Position numbers and translations under genes: made by a program. Shown here in pieces: positions 8,025 through 15,231 of a DNA stretch of 64,000 bases (position 1 is the stretch's first letter; each line of letters begins with the position of its first letter). The notes beneath the pieces are model-generated. The model did no database searches, was not told the DNA's origin, and saw only the letters and a program-made list of their open reading frames with translations. Origin of the DNA: Limibacter armeniacum (GTDB taxonomy: Bacteria > Bacteroidota > Bacteroidia > Cytophagales > Flammeovirgaceae); assembly GCF_036880985.1 (NCBI RefSeq), contig NZ_JBAJNO010000009.1, positions 1 to 64,000 on the forward strand. The letters are read 5' to 3'.

Positions 8025-10859
8025 TTATATAGTGGCCAGTGTTGTTCCACTTACATTCTTGACAGTAAAGGTACCGCCACTGTTTTTGATTACGGTAAAG
8101 TCATCGGCAACAACATCGCTGGTATCTGCTACCGTTATTTCCAAATCCCCTTCCGTAATGATATAGTTTGCATTGGAGTTCCCATCATCGTTATAGCGGG
8201 ACACCCACTGACAACCCGACCAATCCAAGACACCACTCATACCATTTCCCCTGTAGTTGAGTCTTCTCAGTTCTCCATTCACATTAAGCATGTTCCTTAT
8301 TTTACCCTCTATATTGAAAAAGAAATTGTAACTCCTGAAGCCGAACTCGACATTGGCAAAATCATAATCAAAGTTATCAGGCATGGAGTCCATATTCCTG
8401 AACAGGATCTGAGACCTTACTGAGTAACTACCTGCCTTGAATGGTGTTACGCCAGTCACCAATGGCAATTCAAAAAGATAGAGGTACCCATTACCAAACT
8501 CGTTATGTATCCTGACGTTTGACAGGTCCAGTACCCCTGTAAGGTTAGGCAAATAAGAAATCACAAAGTCACCTTTACCCAAGTTGGTAGTGTTAGAGAA
8601 TAGCAAAGTATCACAAGCCATTTGCGACAGGCTAAACTGAGGGTATCCAGTATCCGAAGGATCACTGATATCCACATCAAAATCAAGCCCACTAAAGTCA
8701 GCCGTACCAACTGTATTACCAATGGTTGCCAGTAATGGATTGTTGGATACAATACATACACCATTGTTGTTTTGGTACCCACCTGCATAGGTAGTTTGTA
8801 TTGATTTCACCTTCTCCAGTAATGGGTGGTTGTTGATTCTCAGCTCTATAGTACGATCATCTGTGTAATTGATAGGCATATCAATCTCCTGCAATATATC
8901 ATTGTCCCTTGCATAGAACCTTACCAGTGCTGTATCTGCAAATGAGATCCTTTCCAGTTTAGGATTGTACCATAACCTGAAATAGGCATTGCCCTGAAGT
9001 ACAGATAACTTTGAGTCACTACCGTCTATCAGGCGTAAATTCGCATTATTGTTGGCTATAAACTGTCTTCCGCCATTTACCTCATCTCCAATAATTGACT
9101 CCTTGAAGATGATTTCCTCCAGATTTGTTTGATCATTGATAGTGAAAAAGTCTCCAAACCTTGCATACAATGCTTTAAATGTCCCCTTGATGGCATCATT
9201 GCCAAATTCTGAATTGTTGATGCTTATATCCTGATAGTTATTAGGATCATCATTTACACTGGCTACCGCCAATACCATCATATCACCATCATCATTAATA
9301 GCATATCGGGTAATACTGCTTGATGCCCCTTGGTCGCTTTGATATCCGCTATCCTTTTCAAAAAAGACATTGGCACATTGCAGCCTTTCCCGCAGTGGGT
9401 TTTTCAGTACCTGCTCTATATAGTTGTCATCCCCAAAGAAGCTCAGGTAAAACCAGTGGCTCCATAGCTTGATGGTCATCTGACTGCCAGCTTCCTGCAA
9501 CAGCTCATTGAACACGTCCAGATAGACAGCTGCAATACGGTTAAGTGAAAGGTCATAGGTGGCTGTAGAAGCATTTGCCGCATCAGTAAAATCTACATTA
9601 TAGATGCTTAGCTTTTTCATATCAAGCTCTATCAGGCTATCAGGTTCCGTATGGTAAAATTCCACAATCGATCCCTCCAAACCATAGTACGATTCCATAC
9701 CAGTGGCATTGATAAACACATTGTTGTATGGTCCCCGGACAATGATCAGCCCTTCTCCTGAATTCTGAGAAAAACGGTTACGCAGATCAAAATACCCTTT
9801 CTTCATCTTCACTTTCACAAGGCCAAAAGTAGCGGTCGTAAATGTCCAGCCTTCCCCGTTGCCGTCAAAGTTCTCTCCGCCCAGCTTTTCCATCAGGTCA
9901 ATACATGATTGGTCTGGTTCCTCTCCAGGAATAAGCGGAAACCCTTGTGCTGAAGACTCAAACCCAAACTCATCTACCAGTACGCCAATCTTAAAGGTAC
10001 GTCCTGTAAAGGTCTGATTACTGCCAATGTTATCGACCTGTTCCAGTATTGACAAAAGCTTATCCTTTTGGAGTATGGCATTGGTAACATCTACCGTAAC
10101 ATCTTGCTGCTTAATCCAATCACCCAAAGTCAGGTTCAGGTTATTGGCATTCTTCAAACATAAGTAAACAAGGTTGGTCCATCCGGCATCGCTCAGGTCT
10201 ACATCACCCGAAATCAGTGCATCACAAAACTGAAATCCTGATACGGAGCTTTTACCATCTTCCAAATACAGATAGGAAAGTCCTGCATCCGGATCATGTA
10301 CCCATTCATAATTGTTGGTGCCCTGTACCAGTAGTGCTTCAGGGTTGCCACTCTCTACAATAAGGTCTGGTATCTTGACTTCTGTTTCGGTGGCTCCCTC
10401 ATAGAATGGAATATCACAAGCTGACTGATAACGGCAAGATAGGCGGTACCCGTTTTTGTCAGCAGTTTGAGCGCCTGATCCGTCATCATAGGTGATCCGG
10501 GCTGGAAGCTCCTTGGTGCCAACGGCTCTTACGTCTCCGTTCTGATACTCACAAAGCAGGATCAACTCTTTCCCTATTATCTCGCTTAGCTCGGTGGTTA
10601 CAATCTCCCGCACCTTTGGGAGCTGGAAAGAAAGTGCCGTATCAAAGTATTCTCCCTGGCTACTTTGGTTTTCCTTAACTGTCAGTGAGCCGCTTTCCTG
10701 CGTGAAGTAGATTTCCTTCCACACCTTGGTAGGATACAGCTCTATATCACCATCCAGCTTGGCACCTATTTGTTCGGGAAAGGAGGCTATTTCCTCTTCC
10801 AGTACGTACTGGATCTTGGCCAGTCCGCCAATATTGGTTTGTCCTGAGTAGGTTGTCAT
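8025..10859 (-). CDS. Large phage structural/adhesin protein with leucine-rich-like repeats
   Basis: This 944-residue protein has no signal peptide. The first 160 residues look like a phage structural domain (GEYFDTALSFQLPKVREI, then LLCEYQNGDVRAVG and DKNGYRLSCRYQS). The rest (about 190-860) is a long irregular series of beta/LRR-like units with phrases such as NNPLLATIGN, LPNLTGVLDLSNV and LPLVTGVTPF, ending in a beta-strand tail rich in Thr/Val. This suggests an N-terminal virion anchor and an elongated binding region, possibly a receptor-binding or tail-fibre-like protein. It is followed by a terminator and preceded by a 153-residue gene 11 bases away. The function is inferred from architecture only. 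Confidence 0.7.
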   Translation of the reverse strand: MTTYSGQTNIGGLAKIQYVLEEEIASFPEQIGAKLDGDIELYPTKVWKEIYFTQESGSLTVKENQSSQGEYFDTALSFQLPKVREIVTTELSEIIGKELILLCEYQNGDVRAVGTKELPARITYDDGSGAQTADKNGYRLSCRYQSACDIPFYEGATETEVKIPDLIVESGNPEALLVQGTNNYEWVHDPDAGLSYLYLEDGKSSVSGFQFCDALISGDVDLSDAGWTNLVYLCLKNANNLNLTLGDWIKQQDVTVDVTNAILQKDKLLSILEQVDNIGSNQTFTGRTFKIGVLVDEFGFESSAQGFPLIPGEEPDQSCIDLMEKLGGENFDGNGEGWTFTTATFGLVKVKMKKGYFDLRNRFSQNSGEGLIIVRGPYNNVFINATGMESYYGLEGSIVEFYHTEPDSLIELDMKKLSIYNVDFTDAANASTATYDLSLNRIAAVYLDVFNELLQEAGSQMTIKLWSHWFYLSFFGDDNYIEQVLKNPLRERLQCANVFFEKDSGYQSDQGASSSITRYAINDDGDMMVLAVASVNDDPNNYQDISINNSEFGNDAIKGTFKALYARFGDFFTINDQTNLEEIIFKESIIGDEVNGGRQFIANNNANLRLIDGSDSKLSVLQGNAYFRLWYNPKLERISFADTALVRFYARDNDILQEIDMPINYTDDRTIELRINNHPLLEKVKSIQTTYAGGYQNNNGVCIVSNNPLLATIGNTVGTADFSGLDFDVDISDPSDTGYPQFSLSQMACDTLLFSNTTNLGKGDFVISYLPNLTGVLDLSNVRIHNEFGNGYLYLFELPLVTGVTPFKAGSYSVRSQILFRNMDSMPDNFDYDFANVEFGFRSYNFFFNIEGKIRNMLNVNGELRRLNYRGNGMSGVLDWSGCQWVSRYNDDGNSNANYIITEGDLEITVADTSDVVADDFTVIKNSGGTFTVKNVSGTTLATI

Positions 10860-10870
10860 GTTGTTATCAA

Positions 10871-11332
10871 TTAGAAAAGTATATCATCATTTGTATTGGT
10901 GGCGAGAAAATGATCCAGCTCTTTTTTGTGGTTTGAGCGTTGCCAAGTCTTGTAGGCTGTTTCACGCTGGAGGTCATCTTCAGAGATTTGGTGAAGCTCC
11001 AAAAACTCACTGATGATCAAAAGCACATTATGGCCATGGTTACGCTTGGCATTGTAGAGCACAAAGTCCAGCATTTCTTTGCAAAACCATTCCTTGATCA
11101 GTCGTTGGAGGCGGTACCGTCTGGATAGTGTAGGGTTGTGCATCAGTACATGCACACGGTTGTACTTCTCTGCTTGCTCCAGCATATGGAGCATACGTTT
11201 ACGGTCAGGTCCTTTCTGACCGATACATAAATTAGGATTGATGCGAAGCCGTTTCTGCTTGTTGCGCTTCTTCAAAAACTTGTACAGGTAATTATCCAGC
11301 AAAAGTACTGTAGGGCTTAACCTCATTGACAT
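10871..11332 (-). CDS. Basic phage protein of unknown function (153 aa)
   Basis: This is the first gene of the unit that includes the 944-residue protein (gap 11 bases). The product is strongly basic in its first 60 residues (FLKKRNKQKRLR) and helical throughout, with no recognised domain. Starts at 11332 and 11326 (MSMR) are both possible. It lies just downstream of the tandem promoter-like repeats at 11403-11467, so it is probably the first message made from that promoter. The basic character would suit nucleic-acid binding, but nothing specific supports this. Confidence 0.65.
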   Translation of the reverse strand: MSMRLSPTVLLLDNYLYKFLKKRNKQKRLRINPNLCIGQKGPDRKRMLHMLEQAEKYNRVHVLMHNPTLSRRYRLQRLIKEWFCKEMLDFVLYNAKRNHGHNVLLIISEFLELHQISEDDLQRETAYKTWQRSNHKKELDHFLATNTNDDILF

Positions 11333-11402
11333 AGGTCATGGATTTGATTTCCACAAAAAAATAAGCTGGATAATGGGTAGTGTAAGAGGGGTTGATTGGG
11401 AT

Positions 11403-11467
11403 ATACATTTGTCCGTTATAGACCTTTCTAATAGGACAAATGTACATAAAATAGGACAAATGTACAT
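11403..11467 (-). promoter_or_regulatory. Tandem 18-bp repeats containing TAnnTTTG, likely late-type promoter/operator
   Basis: Two identical 18-bp direct repeats (11430-11447 and 11450-11467, 20 bp apart) each contain TACATTTG on the minus strand, matching the Bacteroidota -7 element TAnnTTTG. A third, inverted copy (ATACATTTGTCC) lies at 11403-11414. They are 70-135 bases upstream of the leftward gene starting at 11332. The 20-bp spacing places both copies on the same face of DNA. A promoter overlapped by an operator or activator site is the simplest reading; good -33 elements are not evident, which fits a need for an activator. Confidence 0.55.
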
Positions 11468-11567
11468 GGTCAAAATCTTGGATATGTCAGATTTTGTACT
11501 ATTCCCATAATTCTGACCAAATACGAAATTTCAGTGATTTAGTGGCTCCGTGGAGAGTTGGGAAAAA

Positions 11568-11996
11568 GTGTTGATTTTGTTGATTTGTTGATAGTCTATG
11601 TTAAGTGTTAGTTTATCAATGAGTTATAAGATCAACATTTTTGGTAAATCTGATCAACAGCATGTTGTTTGTTGATCGGTTTTTGACCCTTTTTGGTGTG
11701 TTTTGTTAAAATACTTTAAAAAACCTGACTAATTCTCTCCTTAGCTGATCAACACTTTTGTTGATTATCAACATTTTTAAAAATTTTGTTGATTGTGTAA
11801 GTTATTGATAGTTAGTTTTTTATATACCATTATCAACAAATCAACAAAATCAACACTATTTTCAACTTCGCTGAGTTTTACTGAGAACTAAATCTTTAGT
11901 TATTGTATTATCCCTATTTTTTTTTCGATTCGTTTTTTTTCAGGCATAAAAAAGCCTTTGGGAATCCAAAGGCTGTTGATCTGTTGTTTTGTTGAT
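11568..11996. repeat. Iteron-like TGTTGAT cluster with 26-bp inverted repeat, candidate phage replication origin
   Basis: The 666-base gap 11333-11998 holds no gene. Within 11568-11996 the 7-mer TGTTGAT occurs 15 times (forward at 11569, 11578, 11586, 11670, 11759, 11787, 11974, 11990; reverse at 11631, 11653, 11748, 11767, 11832, 11840, 11849). The triplets at the two ends form a perfect 26-bp inverted repeat, 11568-11593 against 11831-11856, enclosing an AT-rich centre. Dense iterons around AT-rich DNA beside a primase-helicase module are typical of a replication origin. A large operator for a DNA-binding regulator is the alternative. Confidence 0.6.
11948..11974 (-). terminator. Terminator at the end of the early operon
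   Basis: A 9-bp stem (AGCCTTTGG/CCAAAGGCT, 11953-11961 with 11966-11974) has a 4-base loop and, read on the minus strand, a run of six T. It lies 25 bases beyond the last early gene (stop at 11999) and should end the leftward early transcript before the iteron region. Confidence 0.8.
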
Positions 11997-11998
11997 AA

Positions 11999-12172
11999 TC
12001 AATCCAGACTATCCAATGCATATTCTTCCTGCCATTTATAAGATTTTCCTGCAACCGTATCTTTTATGTCTTTATTGAAGTCGATAATAGCCGGGAGTAG
12101 GAGCAGCACCATCACACATATCAGACAGATAAAACCAATAATGGCGGTGTAATTAATATTTCTTTCCATCAT
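11999..12172 (-). CDS. Small single-pass membrane protein (57 aa)
   Basis: The start is taken at the MMERN codon pair (12172). The longer frame from 12196 would overlap the neighbouring gene. A hydrophobic segment YTAIIGFICLICVMVLLLL spans about residues 8-28, followed by a charged tail ending EEYALDSLD. It is the last gene of the early operon, just before its terminator. No family is recognised. Its place and form would allow a role at the membrane such as a superinfection or replication anchor, but nothing in the sequence decides this. Confidence 0.6.
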   Translation of the reverse strand: MMERNINYTAIIGFICLICVMVLLLLPAIIDFNKDIKDTVAGKSYKWQEEYALDSLD

Positions 12173-12180
12173 AAACAGGT

Positions 12181-12858
12181 TTAGTTGTCCATACATTTAG
12201 GGCACGTCTTACCATCCACGTATAGTTTGTCTTCACAATACCAACATTGCATGGTTTTTTTTGGTCTATCAACTGGTCTAGTTCGATTAAATGCCAATCT
12301 CCATCCTGCATGAAGAAACAAGTCCACGCCTTTGTAGTTGGCCACTTGCATAATTGCGGCTAACGCTGCACCTGCCTGATATTCTCGTGTTGTTCCTGGT
12401 CCTTCCGGATCAAGTGCTAGTACCTTTTTTTCGGCATATACCAGGGCATGTTCTATACTTTTGAATGTAGGTTGTTTTCCTGCCAGGTTCTTTTCATACA
12501 CATAGCCAATGGTACTGATCATTAGCTTCCCTTCATTGTTGCTAATCCAATCACAAATCCAAAGAAAAGAACTTGCTAATTTATCCTCAAAAGTGTCTTT
12601 GATAAAGATTGGGTAAAATGTCTGAATATGGAAGTTGAACGTTTCTGGATTTACAAAATTCACAAGAGTTAAACTGTTAATGTAATGTTTGATATATGCT
12701 TTTTTGTTGAGGTTTGCAGCTTCAGCTGCTTTTCCCAGGTCAGAGCTTGCCCTTAGTATATTGTGATATTGACAATGTTCTTCTTCTTTAAAGTCTTTTG
12801 ATTTTACTCTGATATAGGCATTGTGTATAAACTGAGTAAGCCGAGTTGATTTTGCCAT
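12181..12858 (-). CDS. Phage protein with C-terminal zinc ribbon (225 aa)
   Basis: The N-terminal 190 residues are mixed helix with no recognised motif. The last 25 residues carry two CxxC pairs (CWYCEDKLYVDGKTCPKC), a short zinc ribbon that may bind nucleic acid or protein. It belongs to the early operon between two small membrane-protein genes. It may act in phage replication or take-over of the host, but the family is unknown to me. Confidence 0.65.
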   Translation of the reverse strand: MAKSTRLTQFIHNAYIRVKSKDFKEEEHCQYHNILRASSDLGKAAEAANLNKKAYIKHYINSLTLVNFVNPETFNFHIQTFYPIFIKDTFEDKLASSFLWICDWISNNEGKLMISTIGYVYEKNLAGKQPTFKSIEHALVYAEKKVLALDPEGPGTTREYQAGAALAAIMQVANYKGVDLFLHAGWRLAFNRTRPVDRPKKTMQCWYCEDKLYVDGKTCPKCMDN

Positions 12859-12922
12859 TGATTTTTGTAGTTAAAATGGGAGGGGTGAGAAGTCCCTCCC
12901 GTTAGGTGAAAAATGCACGAGT

Positions 12923-13084
12923 TTATTCAGAATCATCATCATCACTGTCATAGTAATAATCGTCATCATCATCATCGTATGACCATATATTTTGACTTCC
13001 TTTCTTCTTGTCTAATAAGCTTCCCAGTAGTGAGACGAAAGCCAAGACAATAAAGTAGAGTAGCATTACTTTTATAAGGGCCAT
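12923..13084 (-). CDS. Very small membrane protein with an all-acidic tail (53 aa)
   Basis: The frame reads from ATG at 13084 to TAA at 12923. The product has one hydrophobic helix (IKVMLLYFIVLAFVSLLGSLL, about residues 4-24), a KKK stop-transfer patch, and a tail made almost only of Asp, Tyr, Ser and Glu (YDDDDDDYYYDSDDDDSE). It is encoded in line with its neighbours in the early operon, 18 bases after the next gene upstream. A hairpin with GGGAGGG/CCCTCCC arms (12878-12900) follows it before the 12181-12858 gene. Function unknown; the repetitive Asp codons could also mark a fast-evolving sequence. Confidence 0.6.
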   Translation of the reverse strand: MALIKVMLLYFIVLAFVSLLGSLLDKKKGSQNIWSYDDDDDDYYYDSDDDDSE

Positions 13085-13102
13085 GGTTTTAGGGGTTATT
13101 GA

Positions 13103-13441
13103 TTAATAATAAGATGTGGGAGTCCCTGATCCATCTCTTTGATCACGTTTAAACTCAGCATTGACTTTTGCTTCTATAGCTTCATCCATATCATAAAAAA
13201 CACCAACCTCTTTATAGTAATGAGTATGACCTTTTGGCTTTTTCATAAGCTTTATGATATTATTTTCGAAGATTTCAAGTTTGAATTTTTCTTGATCGAT
13301 ATGGTTTCTTATTTCTCGATGATGTTTTTTAGACTCTTTTAGTTTTTTAGCATCATCTATATTTAGAAAAATGACCAAGGCTATCAACATGAAAAGAAAG
13401 CCTAACTCAATGCTTAGAATTATTCCATTAGAACTACTCAT
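13103..13441 (-). CDS. Small membrane protein with cytoplasmic charged domain (112 aa)
   Basis: The start is set at 13441 (MSSSNGIILSIELG). It overlaps the previous gene's stop by 8 bases (ATGAGTAG), a coupling pattern; the longer frame reaching 13537 runs inside the neighbouring gene and is rejected. One membrane helix (about residues 6-27) is followed by a charged, partly coiled domain and a Tyr/Ser tail. No family is recognised. It is one of several small membrane proteins clustered in this early region. Confidence 0.62.
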   Translation of the reverse strand: MSSSNGIILSIELGFLFMLIALVIFLNIDDAKKLKESKKHHREIRNHIDQEKFKLEIFENNIIKLMKKPKGHTHYYKEVGVFYDMDEAIEAKVNAEFKRDQRDGSGTPTSYY

Positions 13442-13928
13442 TATTATTAATGAAAAGGTGTTTGTACTCAGTGAATGTGATTTCTTTACAGTCTTTTGGA
13501 GGGTCAAACTTAAATGTATCGCTGACCATAAAACCATAGTATTTTTTATTTCTAAATGAGTATCCTATATGATTAGGAAAGCCTTTATAACCGACGCATT
13601 GATTCAGCTCTTTTCTACCTATTAGAAGACATTCATCCATTTCTTTTTGTATCGTCTTACCTAATTTGGTGTTCAGTTTTGGCATCCATTCATGACTAGA
13701 ATTATAGACGTTCTTCCAAACCTTGGTATCCACCTCAACATCCTTATCAAAGGTTACAGAGGAAAAACCTCCTTGAGCTGCAAAGTCATCAGGACGGTAA
13801 TGTTTAATGTTGTACTTAAAACAGAAATCAATTTGATCATCATAAGCTTGTTCCATTCTTCTTTCCAGTTCCTGAAACTTCTTACCTGTCTCGGTTTTCT
13901 TTTCTGTGATATAATAAATCGTTGCCAT
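13434..13928 (-). CDS. Phage protein of unknown function (164 aa)
   Basis: This is a soluble, mixed alpha/beta protein with a charged N-terminal helix (EKKTETGKKFQELERRMEQA) and a Tyr/Phe-rich C-terminal half (IGYSFRNKKYYGFMVSDTFKF). No recognised motif is present. It overlaps the next gene by 8 bases and lies 2 bases from the previous one, so it belongs to the early operon. Nothing beyond operon membership indicates its function. Confidence 0.6.
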   Translation of the reverse strand: MATIYYITEKKTETGKKFQELERRMEQAYDDQIDFCFKYNIKHYRPDDFAAQGGFSSVTFDKDVEVDTKVWKNVYNSSHEWMPKLNTKLGKTIQKEMDECLLIGRKELNQCVGYKGFPNHIGYSFRNKKYYGFMVSDTFKFDPPKDCKEITFTEYKHLFINNNE

Positions 13929-13930
13929 GG

Positions 13931-14527
13931 TTATACTTCGGGTTCAAGTTCTACAATGATGTTATTGTCCATATAGCGTCTGACGCTTTTGATCTGCTCA
14001 GGAAGGTCTAAGCTGATTTTTTGCATCATGCGAGAGAAAGTGGAAAGTCCCAGACCTGCATTTGAAATGTCCTGCTTCATCTGCTTTTCCATCTTGCGTT
14101 TAGCTTGTCTATTGATTGCTCGTTTGATTCGTTTTTCCCATTCTTCTTTGGTTATGGCTCGGGCATTTTGAAACATCACGTTTTTGTATTCCTCAAAATA
14201 GCTGCTGGCCACTGATACCATAAGTCTGAAGTGATACTCATCGCTGCCGGAAAGCGATTCGACGTATGGGAATATCTCATCGGTCTTTTTGTCCAGCAGG
14301 TCAAACTCAGGGCTGTTAGGCATTTCATACAGCGTGATAAAGCTTTCGGCTTTCCTCTCGAAGTTTTTGTACTTGAGCTTCATTGCTTGGTTGCCACTGG
14401 CAAAGCTGCGGTAATAAGCCAGCGCGATATATAAGGCTGTCTCGAAGCGGTGAACCTTGTTGATTATTGCTTCGGTTACACCTTCAGGTTTTTTGAACTT
14501 AGGTTCGTAATAGTCTAGGATATGCAT
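13931..14527 (-). CDS. Helical phage protein of unknown function (198 aa)
   Basis: An all-helical, charged protein with a strongly basic segment around residues 128-152 (EKRIKRAINRQAKRKMEKQ), likely a coiled coil or nucleic-acid-binding patch. Its start touches the stop of the gene before it. No domain is recognised. The basic helix and proximity to the primase-helicase suggest a replication accessory role, which is inference. Confidence 0.6.
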   Translation of the reverse strand: MHILDYYEPKFKKPEGVTEAIINKVHRFETALYIALAYYRSFASGNQAMKLKYKNFERKAESFITLYEMPNSPEFDLLDKKTDEIFPYVESLSGSDEYHFRLMVSVASSYFEEYKNVMFQNARAITKEEWEKRIKRAINRQAKRKMEKQMKQDISNAGLGLSTFSRMMQKISLDLPEQIKSVRRYMDNNIIVELEPEV

Positions 14528-14904
14528 CAGAATAAGTTTAGTTGGTTAGGATCTTTTTTCTCATGTTTCGTCAATGGCTCAAATGCTTTGCATGTATCGT
14601 TTAGGTTTTGAGCAATGCCCATCATTTCAGCCACTTCAATGGGGATAGTATCCTGGTAAAAGATGATTTCAAGTGCCAGTTTCCCGATACACTCCTGACC
14701 TGTTTTCACCAGTTGGATACTCTCTTTCAGCAATGGCAGCTCATATTTCGGGTGGTGAGCTGATAGGCATTTTCGGCATTTCAGACAGTTCTGATCTTTC
14801 CATTCCGTTACCTGCCAAGCATGGTCAAATGGGTTGATGGTATCTGTCCGTTTATGCCCTTCAGCCAGTTGCTGTATATGGTTGAGGTTTTTGTTTAGGT
14901 CCAT
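14527..14904 (-). CDS. Small cysteine-containing phage protein (125 aa)
   Basis: The protein has a CLKCRKC motif near residues 40-46 followed by a histidine pair, possibly a metal site. The remainder is helical. The last residues QLNLF resemble a beta-clamp-binding pentapeptide (QLxLF type), which is known in proteins recruited to the DNA polymerase sliding clamp; here it sits at the extreme C-terminus, where such motifs commonly act. It overlaps the upstream gene by 10 bases. A clamp-interacting replication protein is therefore possible. Confidence 0.6.
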   Translation of the reverse strand: MDLNKNLNHIQQLAEGHKRTDTINPFDHAWQVTEWKDQNCLKCRKCLSAHHPKYELPLLKESIQLVKTGQECIGKLALEIIFYQDTIPIEVAEMMGIAQNLNDTCKAFEPLTKHEKKDPNQLNLF

Positions 14905-15230
14905 GCTACTCCTTCTTTGTTTAGATAGCTGATAATGTTTCTTATCCTCATATATTCCTGGTGCATCAGCTGGTATTCCAGTTGCTTATCCTCATATACT
15001 TTTGGATCGGTTTCTCCCATCATCTGAGCAAGTCTGATTTGTTCAGATTTCTTTGACTTTTGATCCTGTAACATATCATGGTACCAGTTCAAGCAATCAC
15101 TGAAGCAGTCGAAGTCTGGCTTTAATTCATCCGGATAATTATTGAGTTTACCTAGGTTGGCTCTGTACTCCAGTGCTGCTTTTGTAGCCTTGAATATTAG
15201 TTCGAGGTCTTCACTTTGAATCGTTATCAT
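14895..15230 (-). CDS. Small helical phage protein (111 aa)
   Basis: A helical, charged protein with no recognised motif. It is encoded directly after the primase-helicase gene (1-base gap) and overlaps the following gene by 10 bases, so the three are translated together. Such small proteins next to a helicase are sometimes loaders or accessory subunits; no direct evidence supports that here. Confidence 0.58.
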   Translation of the reverse strand: MITIQSEDLELIFKATKAALEYRANLGKLNNYPDELKPDFDCFSDCLNWYHDMLQDQKSKKSEQIRLAQMMGETDPKVYEDKQLEYQLMHQEYMRIRNIISYLNKEGVAWT

Positions 15231-15231
15231 A

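Noticed and set aside
11568-11856. The 26-bp inverted repeats as ends of an insertion sequence
   Set aside because: Only 237 bases lie between them with no transposase frame, and the repeats consist of the same 7-mer that recurs throughout the region.
13442-13537. Upstream extension of the gene at 13103-13441
   Set aside because: It lies inside the neighbouring gene in another frame; the ATG overlapping the previous stop is the better start.
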